A DNA stretch of 64,000 nt from Brevibacillus porteri (GTDB taxonomy: Bacteria; Bacillota; Bacilli; Brevibacillales; Brevibacillaceae). Under the pieces are notes generated by a model. The model saw only the letters and a list, made by a program, of their open reading frames with translations, did no database searches and had not been told where the DNA came from. The position numbers were made by a program, and so were the translations under genes. The stretch is from positions 1 to 64,000 of the forward strand of contig NZ_PXZO01000011.1 of assembly GCF_003013475.1 (NCBI RefSeq). Reading direction: 5' to 3'. Below are positions 33,404-43,977 of the stretch, in pieces (the first letter of the stretch is position 1; every line of letters begins with the position of its first letter).

Positions 33404-34288
33404 ATGGAAGCAAAAGCAGTTGCTCCGGTCACTCATAAGCGGACGAAAAAAAGAAGGATCGTACTGAGAGCTCTCGGAATCATCATTGGAGCTTTGTTGG
33501 TGGCAGTCGGACTGGAAATATTCCTGGTTCCAAACAACATCATTGACGGTGGTGTAACTGGTGTATCCATTATGGCCTCAAAGCTGACAGGAGGCCCACT
33601 TGGATTATTTTTATTCCTGCTGAACCTGCCCTTTTTACTTATCGGCTACAAGCAAATTGGCAAGACATTTGCCATTTCTACGCTGTTCGGTGTCGTCGTG
33701 ATGTCATTGGGTACGAGCTACCTCCATCATGTTCCTAGCTTGACGGACGATTTGCTTCTCTCTGCCGTTTTTGGGGGGATCATCATCGGAATCGGTGTGG
33801 GACTTGTCATTCGCGCGGGAGGCTCCTTGGATGGAACGGAAATTGTTGCGATCCTGATGACGAGGAAAAGTCCGTTCTCGGTCGGCGAAATGGTCATGTT
33901 TTTTAACATTTTTATTTTAGGCAGTGCTGGCTTCATTTTTGGGTGGGACCGGGCCATGTACTCGTTAATTGCATACTACATTGCTTACAAAATGATCGAT
34001 ATCACCATGGTCGGGCTCGAACAATCGAGATCAGTATGGATCATCAGTGATTACCCAACCGAAATTGGCGATGCGCTAACGGCGAGACTAGGGCGGGGAA
34101 TCACCTATTTGAATGGAGAAGGTGGCTACTCCGGAGATATCAAAAAAGTCATCTTCTGTGTCATCACCCGTTTGGAAGAAGCGAAGCTGAAATCCATCGT
34201 GGAGGAAATTGATTTCTCTGCATTTTTGGCAATCGGTCATATTCATGATGTTTCTGGTGGACGGTTTAAGAAAAAGAATATTCACTAA
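33404..34288 (+). CDS. YitT family membrane protein (DUF161/DUF2179)
   Basis: About 294 residues from ATG 33404, eight bases after AAGGA. Five or six hydrophobic segments include VGLEIFLVPNNIIDGGVTGVSIM and the GGIIIGIGVGLVIRAGGSLDGTEI block typical of YitT proteins. The C-terminal cytoplasmic domain (about 205-290; GRGITYLNGEGGYSG, VIFCVITRLE) is DUF2179. The molecular function of the family is unknown. It may share a transcript with the EamA gene about 100 bases upstream and is followed by a terminator. Confidence 0.9.
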   Translation: MEAKAVAPVTHKRTKKRRIVLRALGIIIGALLVAVGLEIFLVPNNIIDGGVTGVSIMASKLTGGPLGLFLFLLNLPFLLIGYKQIGKTFAISTLFGVVVMSLGTSYLHHVPSLTDDLLLSAVFGGIIIGIGVGLVIRAGGSLDGTEIVAILMTRKSPFSVGEMVMFFNIFILGSAGFIFGWDRAMYSLIAYYIAYKMIDITMVGLEQSRSVWIISDYPTEIGDALTARLGRGITYLNGEGGYSGDIKKVIFCVITRLEEAKLKSIVEEIDFSAFLAIGHIHDVSGGRFKKKNIH

Positions 34289-34303
34289 AACCTTAACTAC
34301 AAA

Positions 34304-34355
34304 TTACCCCTGAGCCAGTAGGTAGAAACGACCTGATTGCTAAGGGGTAAAAATG
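34304..34355 (+). terminator. terminator between yitT and the IclR cluster
   Basis: TTACCCCT (34304-34311) and AGGGGTAA (34343-34350) pair; inner CAGTAGGT/ACCTGATTG extends the stem. An A-rich rather than T-rich tail makes it moderate. Confidence 0.55.
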
Positions 34356-34357
34356 TA

Positions 34358-34387
34358 TTGACGGAAATAACTGAATTCATTTAATAT
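34358..34387 (+). promoter_or_regulatory. SigA promoter of the IclR/pyroglutamyl-peptide cluster
   Basis: TTGACG (34358-34363) and TAATAT (34382-34387) with an 18-base spacer, about 60 bases before the IclR start. Confidence 0.6.
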
Positions 34388-34396
34388 TGTGACATG

Positions 34397-34427
34397 CCAA
34401 AATACAAAATAACGTTCCGTATTTTGG
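34397..34427 (+). promoter_or_regulatory. probable IclR operator
   Basis: CCAAAATAC (34397-34405) and GTATTTTGG (34419-34427) form a perfect 9-bp inverted repeat; overlapping GTTCC/GGGAC arms form a second, tighter palindrome. The site covers the expected transcription start just after the -10, a position suited to autorepression by the IclR protein. Confidence 0.55.
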
Positions 34428-34448
34428 GACAATAAGATGGTGATGAAA

Positions 34449-35240
34449 ATGGACAAAACAGAAAAAACGGCAAACCGAAGTGTATTAAAAACGCTAGAGT
34501 TTCTAGAATATTTTATCCAAAACAGTGAATTAAGCCTGGCTGAGCTTGTCGAGTTGTCAGATATGCCGAAGAGTACGGTGTTTCGAATTCTTCAGACGCT
34601 CGAAATGCGCGGCTTTATCTCCAAAACGACCACTCATAATCCGCCTAAATACCAATTGGGATTGAAGCTGCTGGAGTTTGGGAACATTGTTGCCCAACGG
34701 CTGGAGATCAGGAAAATCGCGCTACCGTATATGCAGCAGCTGCGGGATACGGTGGATGAGGCAGTCAACTTGATTATTCGTGATCAAGACGAAGGGGTTT
34801 ACATCGAAAAAGTCGATACCCGCCAGTATGTTCGTGTATATACGCAGGTAGGTAGAAAATCACCGTTGTACGCAGGGGCATGCCCGCGCATTTTACTCTC
34901 ATTTCTGCCGGATGATGAGATCGAAGAATTGTTGAACCGGGTAGACATGAAGAAAATCTCACCAGACACCAATACAGACAAAGATCTGCTATGGCAATGG
35001 ATTCACGATGCACGTGAAAACGGCTATACAGTCAGCTACGGTGAATTGGAGCCGGATTCCGCAGCCATTGCTGTACCTATTCGAGATTTTACGGGACAAG
35101 TCATAGCTGGCTTGAGCCTGGCTGGAGCTACATCACGCTTTCAGCCAGATCGATTGGGGTATTTGGTACAGGAGACAAAAGCAGTAGCGAATCAAATCAT
35201 GAGCAAGCTGGGATATTCAGATGCAAAGGCGGGACTTTGA
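34449..35240 (+). CDS. IclR family transcriptional regulator
   Basis: About 263 residues: an N-terminal winged helix (about 10-70, LSLAELVELSDMPKSTVFRILQTLEMRGF) and a C-terminal effector domain (about 85-255) with GRKSPLYAGACPRILLSFLP and YGELEPDSAAIAVPIRDFTG typical of IclR. It should sense a small molecule, possibly a peptide-derived metabolite, and control the downstream operon. GGTGAT four bases before ATG 34449 pairs with the 16S anti-SD and favours this start over ATG 34437. Its stop overlaps the first transporter gene (TGATG), so both are co-translated. Confidence 0.9.
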   Translation: MDKTEKTANRSVLKTLEFLEYFIQNSELSLAELVELSDMPKSTVFRILQTLEMRGFISKTTTHNPPKYQLGLKLLEFGNIVAQRLEIRKIALPYMQQLRDTVDEAVNLIIRDQDEGVYIEKVDTRQYVRVYTQVGRKSPLYAGACPRILLSFLPDDEIEELLNRVDMKKISPDTNTDKDLLWQWIHDARENGYTVSYGELEPDSAAIAVPIRDFTGQVIAGLSLAGATSRFQPDRLGYLVQETKAVANQIMSKLGYSDAKAGL

Positions 35241-36193
35241 TGCTGGAAATCAAAAATCTTCAGACGAGATTCCGAACCGATAATGGAGAAATTACCGTTT
35301 TGGATGGAGTTAGTTTTCAAATCAACAAAGGTGAGACGATTGGAGTAGTAGGGGAGTCGGGTTGTGGGAAAAGTGTCACCTCTCTATCCATCATGGGGCT
35401 TCTGCCGAGGACCGCGCGAATCACCGGAGGAGAGATCCTGTACAACGGTGAAAATCTGGTTGCCTTTTCCAAGGATCAGATGAGGAAGGTGCGAGGCAAA
35501 GAGATCGCGATGATTTTTCAAGAACCGATGACCTCGCTCAATCCGGTTTATACAATCGGGGCACAGATCATGGAGCTCGTCTTGAATCATACAAGTATGA
35601 ACAAAAAACAAGCCAAAGAGCATGCGATCCAAATGCTGAAGCTGGTCGGAATTCCGAGAGCCGAAGAAATCGTTGATGAGTATCCGCATCAGCTATCTGG
35701 CGGGATGAGGCAGCGTGTGATGATCGCGATGGCGATGTCCTGTAGTCCATCTCTATTGGTTGCAGATGAGCCTACGACCGCACTAGACGTGACCATTCAG
35801 GCGCAGATTCTTGACCTGATGAGAGAGCTACAGCAGAAGAGCGAGATGACCATCATGCTGATCACGCACGATCTTGGTGTAGTAGCAGAGATGTGTGATC
35901 GGGTGGTCGTCATGTATGCAGGGCAAGTCGTCGAGGAAGCCGAGGTAGAAAAGCTATTTGCTACTCCAAAGCATCCGTACACGGTTGGTTTGTTGGGCTC
36001 GATCCCGGATATGGACACAGAGCAGGAGTACTTGTTTACGATTGGCGGGACCGTTCCGAGTCCAGGTCAGATGCCCGCAGGATGCCGTTTTGCTGAACGA
36101 TGCCAGAAGGCTTTTGACAAATGCTACGAACAAGCTCCACCGTTATTCGATCTGAATGATGGTACAAAAAGCAGATGCTGGCTGTATGAGTAA
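35240..36193 (+). CDS. dipeptide/oligopeptide ABC transporter ATPase (DppD/OppD-like)
   Basis: The 317-residue ATPase has Walker [10 protein letters not shown], signature LSGGMRQR, Walker [13 protein letters not shown] and the C-terminal oligo/dipeptide extension (about 235-315) with CRFAERC and CYEQAPP, cysteines which in some homologues bind an Fe-S cluster. It energises peptide uptake together with the second ATPase, lipoprotein and two permeases downstream. The ATG overlaps the IclR stop. Dpp and Opp cannot be told apart by sequence here; the metabolic neighbours suggest pyroglutamyl or other short peptides. Confidence 0.9.
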   Translation: MLEIKNLQTRFRTDNGEITVLDGVSFQINKGETIGVVGESGCGKSVTSLSIMGLLPRTARITGGEILYNGENLVAFSKDQMRKVRGKEIAMIFQEPMTSLNPVYTIGAQIMELVLNHTSMNKKQAKEHAIQMLKLVGIPRAEEIVDEYPHQLSGGMRQRVMIAMAMSCSPSLLVADEPTTALDVTIQAQILDLMRELQQKSEMTIMLITHDLGVVAEMCDRVVVMYAGQVVEEAEVEKLFATPKHPYTVGLLGSIPDMDTEQEYLFTIGGTVPSPGQMPAGCRFAERCQKAFDKCYEQAPPLFDLNDGTKSRCWLYE

Positions 36194-36204
36194 GCGGAGG
36201 GGAC

Positions 36205-37200
36205 GTGAATCTTTTGGAACAATCAGAATGTAAGCCCTTACTTGAGGTGCGAGGGTTAAAAAAATACTTTCCGATTCGCAGTGGATTATTGAAGAAGGTA
36301 ACGAATCACGTCAAAGCGGTTGACGATCTCTCTTTTACCGTTGCAACGGGGGAGACGCTCGGAATTGTAGGTGAATCTGGTTGCGGGAAGTCAACCACAG
36401 GCAGAGCCATTCTGCGATTGCTCGAGCCTACGGGTGGCGAAGTGATTTTTCAAGGAGAGAATTTAGCCGCACTTTCCCCAAATGAGATGAGGATGAAGCG
36501 AAAGGATTTGCAAATCATTTTCCAAGACCCGTTCGCATCCCTCAATCCGCGAATGACAGTCGGGGAGATCATTGAAGAGCCGATGATCATATTCGAACTG
36601 TATGAAACGTCAAAAGAACGCAAGGAAAAAGTAGCGGAATTGATGCAGGTTGTTGGTCTGAAATCGGAAAATTCGGAACGCTTTCCTCATGAGTTTAGTG
36701 GTGGTCAGCGACAGCGGATCGGCATTGCACGTGCGCTAGCGCTTAATCCCAAGCTGATTGTGGCAGATGAGCCAGTATCTGCGCTCGATGTATCGATTCA
36801 ATCCCAGGTATTGAACCTGATGAGAGATTTGCAAAAGCAATACGGACTCACTTACATATTCATCTCTCACAACTTGAGCGTCGTGAAGCATTTTTGCGAC
36901 AGGATCGGCGTGATGTATTTGGGACGGATGGTTGAGCTGGCACCCAAAAATGCGCTATATGAAGAGCCTCTGCATCCTTATACCCGCTCATTACTGTCCG
37001 CAGTTCCGATTGCCAAGCCGAAAATGAAGCGTGAGCGCATCATCTTGACTGGAGATGTACCGAGTCCTGCGAATCCGCCGAGTGGCTGCACGTTTCATAC
37101 GCGTTGTCCGGATTGTATGGAAATTTGCAAAACGGACAAGCCCGAATTTCAATCGATGGGCGATGGTCGATATGTTGCTTGTCATTTGTATAACCAATAG
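36205..37200 (+). CDS. dipeptide/oligopeptide ABC transporter ATPase (DppF/OppF-like)
   Basis: The 331-residue ATPase has Walker [14 protein letters not shown]-loop region [20 protein letters not shown], signature [15 protein letters not shown], Walker [15 protein letters not shown] and the C-terminal extension with [14 protein letters not shown]. It is the partner of the preceding ATPase, 11 bases away. The start is GTG 36205 behind GGAGG. DppD/F pairs form a heterodimer on the cytoplasmic face of the permease. Confidence 0.9.
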   Translation: MNLLEQSECKPLLEVRGLKKYFPIRSGLLKKVTNHVKAVDDLSFTVATGETLGIVGESGCGKSTTGRAILRLLEPTGGEVIFQGENLAALSPNEMRMKRKDLQIIFQDPFASLNPRMTVGEIIEEPMIIFELYETSKERKEKVAELMQVVGLKSENSERFPHEFSGGQRQRIGIARALALNPKLIVADEPVSALDVSIQSQVLNLMRDLQKQYGLTYIFISHNLSVVKHFCDRIGVMYLGRMVELAPKNALYEEPLHPYTRSLLSAVPIAKPKMKRERIILTGDVPSPANPPSGCTFHTRCPDCMEICKTDKPEFQSMGDGRYVACHLYNQ

Positions 37201-37268
37201 GAACAAATGACGGCTATCATATTTTTTTCAACATGAATTCCAGAACGAAAAGAAAAGGGGGACTTGTT

Positions 37269-38849
37269 TTGAAAAAGAAGGTAGGTATCACCGCTTGCTC
37301 CGCATTACTCGTGCTAGCTGCTGCTTTGGGCGGATGTTCGAGTAAGCCGGCTGACACTAGCACACAGGCAAATCCGCAACCTAAAACAGAAGCGCAAGCT
37401 CCGGCAAAAAATGAACTCACACTTGGTGTAAATGGAGATCCGCACTCTTGGGATCCGATTGATACGTTTTTGCTTGATTGGAGTACTGTAGCAACATCTG
37501 TATTTGAAGGCTTAGTCGAGCGTACCACCGACTTGAAAATCCAGCCAGGACTCGCTGAATCGTGGGAGTTCAAGGATGACAAGACACTTCAATTTAAACT
37601 TCGTAAAGGAGTTACCTTCCACAACGGCGAGCCATTCAATGCGGAAGCAGTGAAATTTACATTTGATCGCCTGCTTGGTGAAGAAGGGAAAAAAGGACCA
37701 CAGCAAGCGAACTATGCTTCGATTGACCGTGTAGAAGTGGTAGACGAGTTTACAGTCAACATGATTCTCAAGGAAAAAGATCCTGTACTCATTACAAAGC
37801 TGGCAGGTTATGGCGCCGTGATCGTTCCGCCTAAGTATTACAAGGAAAAAGGGGACGAGTACTTTAACACGCATCCAGTAGGTACGGGTCCTTTCAAAAT
37901 GGATAGCTATGAAAAAGATAGCAAGGTTGTACTGGTGAAAAATGAAACCTATTGGAAGCAAGGTCAACCGAAGCTGGAAAAAGTAACGTTCCGTTTTATT
38001 CCAGAAGCGACTACACGTCTCGCTGAAATGCAAACAGGTGCCATCGACATTATGAAAAAAGTCGAGATTAGCCAAACAGAATCCATCAAGGGCATGTCTG
38101 ATCTTGAACTGATGCAAGTCGGGTCGCCAACCGTTTATTCGATTCGTTTCAATACATCGATGAAGCCAGTTGACAATGTAAAAGTCCGTGAAGCGATTGC
38201 TTACGCGATTGATGCAGACTTGATTATCGAAACGCTGCTCGGCGGATATGGTAAGCGCGTCAATTCATTCCAAAGCGATATGTCTTTCGGCTATGATCCT
38301 AACCTGCCATTACGCAATTATGATCCAGAAAAAGCAAAACAACTGCTCGCAGAAGCAGGTGTGAAGGAAGGAACTGAGCTTGATCTCTTCCTCCCAGGTA
38401 CAGATGCTACATTTAAAGAGGTAGCACAAGCGATCGAAATGCAATTAGGCCAAGTCGGTCTCAAGGTGAAGCTGAATCTGGTGGACAGCTCCACATTTAC
38501 TTCTGACCTCATTCCGAAGGGAAAAGCAGGACATATGTACCGGAATGGCTGGGGTGGATGGACGCTCGACTTTGATAATACTGCCTATCTGATGTATCAC
38601 AAAGGCGAGTTCTGGAACCCTGATTTCCATGACGAAAAAGTAGAGGAGCTCTTGAAAGCAGAACGCTCCACGTTTGACCAAGAAAAGCGTCTGGCAGCAT
38701 TTAAAGAGCTGAATCAACGTCTGTATGAGCTAGTCCCAGATGTACCGCTCTATCAAACGATCAACCTGTGGGCTGCGAACAAACGAGTAAAAGGCTTCCA
38801 ACCTCCGGCAGATGAACGTATCGATTTGCGCGAAGTATCGGTTGAATAA
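37269..38849 (+). CDS. peptide-binding lipoprotein, SBP family 5 (DppE/OppA-like)
   Basis: About 526 residues from TTG 37269, six bases after AAGGGGGA. The signal sequence (KKKVGITACSALLVLAAA) ends in lipobox LGGC, so the mature protein is lipid-anchored outside the membrane. Family 5 hallmarks follow: EGLVERTTDLKIQPGLAESWEF, LRKGVTFHNGEPFNAEAVKFTFDR and NTSMKPVDNVKVREAIAYAID. It captures peptides for the Dpp/Opp permease. A strong hairpin follows the gene and may keep its mRNA level above that of the permeases. Ligand preference cannot be read, but context points to pyroglutamyl peptides. Confidence 0.9.
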   Translation: MKKKVGITACSALLVLAAALGGCSSKPADTSTQANPQPKTEAQAPAKNELTLGVNGDPHSWDPIDTFLLDWSTVATSVFEGLVERTTDLKIQPGLAESWEFKDDKTLQFKLRKGVTFHNGEPFNAEAVKFTFDRLLGEEGKKGPQQANYASIDRVEVVDEFTVNMILKEKDPVLITKLAGYGAVIVPPKYYKEKGDEYFNTHPVGTGPFKMDSYEKDSKVVLVKNETYWKQGQPKLEKVTFRFIPEATTRLAEMQTGAIDIMKKVEISQTESIKGMSDLELMQVGSPTVYSIRFNTSMKPVDNVKVREAIAYAIDADLIIETLLGGYGKRVNSFQSDMSFGYDPNLPLRNYDPEKAKQLLAEAGVKEGTELDLFLPGTDATFKEVAQAIEMQLGQVGLKVKLNLVDSSTFTSDLIPKGKAGHMYRNGWGGWTLDFDNTAYLMYHKGEFWNPDFHDEKVEELLKAERSTFDQEKRLAAFKELNQRLYELVPDVPLYQTINLWAANKRVKGFQPPADERIDLREVSVE

Positions 38850-38865
38850 GGAATGTTTTGAACAG

Positions 38866-38893
38866 GGGAGTAGAAGATGTCTCTTCTATTCCC
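38866..38893 (+). promoter_or_regulatory. intercistronic hairpin between the binding protein and permease genes
   Basis: GGGAGTAGAAGA and TCTTCTATTCCC form a 12-bp stem (one G-T) with a 4-base loop, followed by TTCACTTTT. It may protect the upstream mRNA or partly terminate, giving more binding protein than permease, as usual in such operons. Confidence 0.6.
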
Positions 38894-38919
38894 TTCACTT
38901 TTGATAAAGGAGGAGCGGG

Positions 38920-39855
38920 ATGGCAGCCTTTTTAATTAGACGTCTACTACATAGTGTTTTTGTCGTTCTTGCTATTACTCTTGTCATTTTTGTCCTGGTG
39001 CGAATGACTGGTGACCCAGTATCGATCATGTTTCAAGCAGGTGAGCCTACCAAAGAGGCGATTACTGAGCTTCGGAAAAATCTCGGTCTGGACGAGCCCG
39101 TTTATGTACAGTTCGGGCTTTATTTAAAAGATATGTTTACCGGTAACTTTGGCACCTCTTTCCGAACAGGTGAGAGCGTGATCGACATGATGAAGGAGAA
39201 GATGGGAGCAACTTTGCTGCTTGCCTTCGGGGGAATGTTTGTCGCCCTGTTGATTGCGATTCCAGTAGGTATCATTTCCGCTGTTTACAGAGGCAGCGTA
39301 GCTGACTTTTTCGGACGCATTTTTTCATTGCTAGGAATCTCTTTTCCTAACTTTTGGTTAGGGATTATGTTAATCATCATATTTGCCGTTAAGCTGGGCT
39401 GGTTTCCTGCTTCTGGTTATGAAGGTCTGGAGTATTTGGTTCTGCCTTCTGTTGCACTCGGACTCATCTTGTCAGGAATTTTGGCTCGATTAGTTCGCTC
39501 TTCCATGCTGGAGGTAATGAATCAGCAATATATCAATACGGCTCGTTCCAAAGGGATCAAGGAATGGCTTGTCATCATCAAGCATGGCTTACGAAACGCA
39601 TTAATCCCAACGGTAACCTTTATTGGATTGCAATTTGGAACGTTGTTGGGCGGTACCGTGATTATTGAGCAAGTTTTTTCATGGCCAGGTATCGGGCGTA
39701 TGCTGATTGATGCGATATCGCAACGTGACTTTCCAGTGATTCAAGGCTCTGTGATTATCTTGTCTTTTTTGATGATCTTCGTGAACCTGTTGGTTGATAT
39801 CAGTTATGGCTTTATTGATCCACGTATTAGGCAGGAAGGAGGAAAAAGCGAATGA
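38920..39855 (+). CDS. peptide ABC transporter permease (DppB/OppB-like)
   Basis: The 311-residue membrane protein has six hydrophobic segments, the family opening RRLLHSVFVVLAITLVIFVLVR (first helix) and the EAA loop near ARSKGIKEWLVIIKHGLRNALIP that contacts the ATPases. It forms the pore with the next gene product. AAAGGAGGAGCGGG precedes ATG 38920. Its last four bases overlap the start of the second permease. Confidence 0.92.
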   Translation: MAAFLIRRLLHSVFVVLAITLVIFVLVRMTGDPVSIMFQAGEPTKEAITELRKNLGLDEPVYVQFGLYLKDMFTGNFGTSFRTGESVIDMMKEKMGATLLLAFGGMFVALLIAIPVGIISAVYRGSVADFFGRIFSLLGISFPNFWLGIMLIIIFAVKLGWFPASGYEGLEYLVLPSVALGLILSGILARLVRSSMLEVMNQQYINTARSKGIKEWLVIIKHGLRNALIPTVTFIGLQFGTLLGGTVIIEQVFSWPGIGRMLIDAISQRDFPVIQGSVIILSFLMIFVNLLVDISYGFIDPRIRQEGGKSE

Positions 39856-40763
39856 CGACAGCGACAGTTACAAACAATCAGACCAATCCACCAATCAAAA
39901 AACGTGGAAAATGGAGCAAGATGGGCAGAAGATTCGTTCGAAATCGGTGGGCAATGACGGGGATGTTCTTGCTTATGCTTGCCGTCGTATCCGCACTTTT
40001 TGCACCGGTAATAGCGCCATCTACTCCTGATAAAGCTGATTTGCGTGCACGGTTGGTTGCTCCCTCGTGGATGGACGATACGGGGAAATCCGAGTATTTG
40101 CTAGGTACGGATCAGGTAGGACGTGACTTACTGAGCCGAATCATTTACGGAGCGCGAATATCGTTATTGGTTGGTGTCGTATCCGTACTGATTTCCTTGG
40201 TTATCGGGGTGATTCTGGGCCTCATCGCAGGCTTTTACGGGCGCTGGGTAGATGATCTGTTAATGCGCTTGGCAGATGTACAGCTGGCATTCCCTTTCAT
40301 TTTGTTTGCGATTATCGTCATGACGGTCTTTGGGGCAGGTCTATGGAAGCTCATACTTGTTCTGGGAATCAGTAACTGGGTAGGCTTTGCACGACTGGTT
40401 CGAGGACAGGTCATGAGTGTAAAAGAAATGGAATACGTCCAGGCTGCCAAAGCAATCGGAGCTACGAATTTGCGGATCATCAGAAAACATGTCCTGCCAA
40501 ACGTTTCTTCTTCGATCATCGTATTGGCAACGTTAAATGTAGCCACCAACATTTTGTTGGAAGCATCGTTGACGTTTATTGGATTGGGTGTAGACCCTTC
40601 GATTCCTACATGGGGCGGCATGCTGGCAGACGGTCGCAACTATCTGGAGACGGCATGGTGGGTTGCTACTTTCCCTGGCATCGCCATTATGATTACGGTG
40701 TTTGGAATTAACCTGCTGGGCGATTGGCTGCGTGATGAGCTAGATCCAAATCTGCGCGTGTAA
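39852..40763 (+). CDS. peptide ABC transporter permease (DppC/OppC-like)
   Basis: The 303-residue membrane protein has an N-terminal cytoplasmic stretch, six hydrophobic segments and the OppC blocks LLGTDQVGRDLLSRIIYGARISLLVG and AAKAIGATNLRIIRKHVLPNV (EAA loop). It pairs with the preceding permease, which it overlaps by 4 bases (ATGA). The peptidase gene follows after 13 bases, linking import with intracellular cleavage. Confidence 0.92.
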   Translation: MTTATVTNNQTNPPIKKRGKWSKMGRRFVRNRWAMTGMFLLMLAVVSALFAPVIAPSTPDKADLRARLVAPSWMDDTGKSEYLLGTDQVGRDLLSRIIYGARISLLVGVVSVLISLVIGVILGLIAGFYGRWVDDLLMRLADVQLAFPFILFAIIVMTVFGAGLWKLILVLGISNWVGFARLVRGQVMSVKEMEYVQAAKAIGATNLRIIRKHVLPNVSSSIIVLATLNVATNILLEASLTFIGLGVDPSIPTWGGMLADGRNYLETAWWVATFPGIAIMITVFGINLLGDWLRDELDPNLRV

Positions 40764-40776
40764 GGGGGGCTAACCT

Positions 40777-43700
40777 ATGAGAGGGCTAGGTGATATTTTT
40801 ACAACGAAAGGGTTAGTTGCGGACCGAAACAATGACGGTGTAGCTGATTCATTGTCTGTTTCCTTCTGTTTTCAAACGGGAATCGTCGTAGAAGGATTCA
40901 TTGATTTTTGTGCCCGATTAGGCCTTGAAACAAGTGAGCTAGATCTGCCTTCCATTTGTATGGAAGATTCACCGATGGTTGCTAGCAGCACGAAAAGCGG
41001 TGAGTGGCTTTGCACAGTCTGTATCGAGCCATCCTGCGATGTGGATGATGCGTCATGCACGCTCGATCGAGGGGACAATCGAATTGCTTTCGTTGGTGGA
41101 AGCGAGGAGAGTCTTAGTCGATTACTGCGCTGGATGGCGGCATATTGGACAGATGCAGCACCTGCAACAACTTCACTCGGCGACATTGAAAGGATTCGTT
41201 GTTCTTTACATGAAGTTCAACTATATGTTTGCGCGGATGCTTCACCTGTTTGTCAGATTGCGATACCCCAGTATGCGCTGATGAGCGCGCATGAGGGAAG
41301 TCCTATCGTAGAGAGACCAACTCCACTTGAAAGTCTGACAGAGCTTTGGACAACGGCAGGGTTCTATCAAGCGGGGCGTACGGATTTAACGAGTCGGACA
41401 GATGTATTTTTTACAGGGATCCATACTGCAGAGGCGGTTATGTCTGCCGCCCGCTTTGCAGCTCGGATTGGTCTAGCCTCGACCGGGATACATTTCCCGC
41501 TCACAGGAGAAGCAAATCGGATTGCAGAGCTCACTTTTTGCTTATACATGAATGGTGAAGCACCTCTAGCAAGTGGAGTGGTCGAAGTAATCCCAGACCC
41601 TAGAGAAAAGACAACAAGAGTCATTCAGCTTTCAGGGGGAGGACAAGCGCTTGTTGCGGCGCTTGATTATTTTGGGACTGCCACTTCGCACCGACTCGGG
41701 GGGACTTTTGGTGCATGGGAAGAATCAGACGAGCCAAAAGAGAAGGAATTCCCCCTATTTATAGAGAAAACATGGAAAGACCAGGGCGAACGAAATGAGA
41801 TAGAACAGTTGTTTCATGAGCAGTTGATCGCGATTGCTAGTCGAATGGAGACGGACGGGTGCTTATCTTCTCCGCTGGCGGTCACGGCGTTTTTATCAGA
41901 ACCAAAAGAGATTCGACGTGCGTTGGAGCGATGCTGGAAGAGCACAATCACGGAGCTGCTTCCAGATAACGATAGTACGGTACATATTCACTCTGCTTTT
42001 AAACCAGGTTTGTGCTGGATAAAAGAAACGATTTTGCCGTCTCTTGTACGTACAGGGGAAAGAGTAGATCGAATTTTGATTTCTTTCCAACGAGAAGACA
42101 GAGAAGGCGGGATGGAGCTTTCTCATCGATGGCTTCAAGAATTATACCCGGTTGATCAGTTGTTGGAAAAAGAATTGGGCTTGTCCTTGTCGCAAGTATC
42201 AATCGTGATGGATGAGAACCTACCGACTACATACCAAGTCGAAGCATGGGGAGTCGGGCTGGAGCACTTAGGTACATGGAATTTGGATGTACCTGTATCC
42301 ACAGTGCCGTATGCCGACGAGCAAAGTCGAGCTTATCCAACTACGTCTGGACTCTTCTTCTCCTATCGAACAACTAAAGAACAATTCTTGGTTCCTACGG
42401 ATCGAGAGAGGTTTTGGCAATTCTATACGCAGCAATTTTTACCTGAGTTGACGGAAGAATTGTTATGTAAACAAAGTGAACCGTATCAAGGAAACACTCC
42501 GCTCTTTCATTCGATAGAGGTAACCGTCACTATGAGTGAACAGGAAGAACGGCTAGACATAGACGAAGAAACCATATCGTCGTTAGAAGCGTTGCATGAA
42601 GATATTTATTTTTATACGCTGGACTACTATGCGTATTTGGGTGAAAGAAAAACGGGAGTGGCGTGGAATTCTCCTGGGGCGGTGCGACCATTTGTAAAGG
42701 TCAAACCAGCAAGCTCTCCAGTGGCAACCATTCGCGTAAAAGAATATAAAGAAGAACAATCTTTTTCTATCAAAACGACTCATTTATACTTCGAGGCAGA
42801 GCAATCTGCTCCTGTAAAAGCACGCATCCTGAGAACGTACGAAAAGAGTACCAGCAACGAAGAACGGAAGCTTCCTTATCTACACCGAAACCATTATCCA
42901 GATATGGGCGAATGGGCAGAGCTGGCTACACATCCGTCTGTACATATGTGGGAAGTAGAGAAATCGTTTGAAGGACGGCCGATTTATGCAGTGGAGGTAA
43001 CAGCACCCCAGATTTCCAAATACGTATCAACTCACAAGCTCTCTCTGTATAAACCAACCATTTTGCTCGAAACCGGACATCATCCAAACGAGGTTTCCAG
43101 TATGCCTGCTGCACGTGAGCTGGTGGCAGAACTCCTTGCCGAAAAAATGGATTGGCTTACTCGTTTCAATCTGGTCGTGATTCCATTTGCCAATCCGGAT
43201 GGGGTCGCACTTCATCAAGAGCTCGTCAAAGATAATCCATTTTGGAAGCATCATGCTGCCCGTTATAATGCCGTTGGATTAGAATACACCAATCACCGTT
43301 TTCAGCCGAGCGTTTTTGGCGAATCGCGGGTGGTTCCCCAACTGTTTTATCGCTGGTTGCCGGATGTGATCATCGATGATCACGGAATCCCTTCGCATGA
43401 ATGGACACAACCATTCGCAGGGTACAATAGCCCGCCGAGATTCCCTGTATCTTATTGGATGCCGATCTCACTCTTTTACGGGATTGGCCGCGAGATGGAG
43501 CGATCTGACTATCCTTATCATGCTGTCGCTCTTGATACGATTCAAAAGGCAGCCGAGGAAGGACTGAGACATCATCCGCGTCTGTGGAACAAAAATAAAC
43601 GCTTTATCGAGCGCTACATTCGGTATGGACATAACTGGGAGCCCGCCATTTTCCCATTGCCTACTGATCAAGATTTCTTGTTTTATCGGTGGCCTACAAA

Positions 43701-43977
43701 GCCGAACAGAACCTCTCCTTCCTTACTCTCTCGTTTTCCTGAATGGGTGACGCTTGATTTAATAACGGAAGCGGCTGATGAGACGGTTGCGGGAGGAGCA
43801 TTGCGAGATTGCATAGAAACACATAAGATTTTCAATCGTGCTGTCATGGAGTGTGTGGCATCCAGCCCACGGCGTGTTTCGCGACAGTATGGACAAAACC
43901 ATATTCGACTCTCACGAATGAGACCGATGCGGATCGGAGGAAACAATCATGAAGACCATTTTAGTAACAGGGTTTGA
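40777..43977 (+). CDS. large M14-type metallopeptidase with a duplicated N-terminal module
   Basis: A 1066-residue protein without signal peptide or membrane segment. The C-terminal part (about 720-1000) is zinc carboxypeptidase-like: [11 protein letters not shown] gives the HxxE zinc motif (H769, E772), [11 protein letters not shown] fits the M14 core, and H869 in [11 protein letters not shown] may be the third ligand. The N-terminal part has two related blocks: residues 6-123 (IFTTKGL, Ca-motif-like [22 protein letters not shown]) and 189-302 ([20 protein letters not shown]). The middle (about 310-720) is unassigned. As an intracellular enzyme it probably trims imported peptides before or after Pcp. 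Its end overlaps the pcp start by 29 bases. Active site assignment beyond HxxE is tentative. Confidence 0.8.
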   Translation: MRGLGDIFTTKGLVADRNNDGVADSLSVSFCFQTGIVVEGFIDFCARLGLETSELDLPSICMEDSPMVASSTKSGEWLCTVCIEPSCDVDDASCTLDRGDNRIAFVGGSEESLSRLLRWMAAYWTDAAPATTSLGDIERIRCSLHEVQLYVCADASPVCQIAIPQYALMSAHEGSPIVERPTPLESLTELWTTAGFYQAGRTDLTSRTDVFFTGIHTAEAVMSAARFAARIGLASTGIHFPLTGEANRIAELTFCLYMNGEAPLASGVVEVIPDPREKTTRVIQLSGGGQALVAALDYFGTATSHRLGGTFGAWEESDEPKEKEFPLFIEKTWKDQGERNEIEQLFHEQLIAIASRMETDGCLSSPLAVTAFLSEPKEIRRALERCWKSTITELLPDNDSTVHIHSAFKPGLCWIKETILPSLVRTGERVDRILISFQREDREGGMELSHRWLQELYPVDQLLEKELGLSLSQVSIVMDENLPTTYQVEAWGVGLEHLGTWNLDVPVSTVPYADEQSRAYPTTSGLFFSYRTTKEQFLVPTDRERFWQFYTQQFLPELTEELLCKQSEPYQGNTPLFHSIEVTVTMSEQEERLDIDEETISSLEALHEDIYFYTLDYYAYLGERKTGVAWNSPGAVRPFVKVKPASSPVATIRVKEYKEEQSFSIKTTHLYFEAEQSAPVKARILRTYEKSTSNEERKLPYLHRNHYPDMGEWAELATHPSVHMWEVEKSFEGRPIYAVEVTAPQISKYVSTHKLSLYKPTILLETGHHPNEVSSMPAARELVAELLAEKMDWLTRFNLVVIPFANPDGVALHQELVKDNPFWKHHAARYNAVGLEYTNHRFQPSVFGESRVVPQLFYRWLPDVIIDDHGIPSHEWTQPFAGYNSPPRFPVSYWMPISLFYGIGREMERSDYPYHAVALDTIQKAAEEGLRHHPRLWNKNKRFIERYIRYGHNWEPAIFPLPTDQDFLFYRWPTKPNRTSPSLLSRFPEWVTLDLITEAADETVAGGALRDCIETHKIFNRAVMECVASSPRRVSRQYGQNHIRLSRMRPMRIGGNNHEDHFSNRV

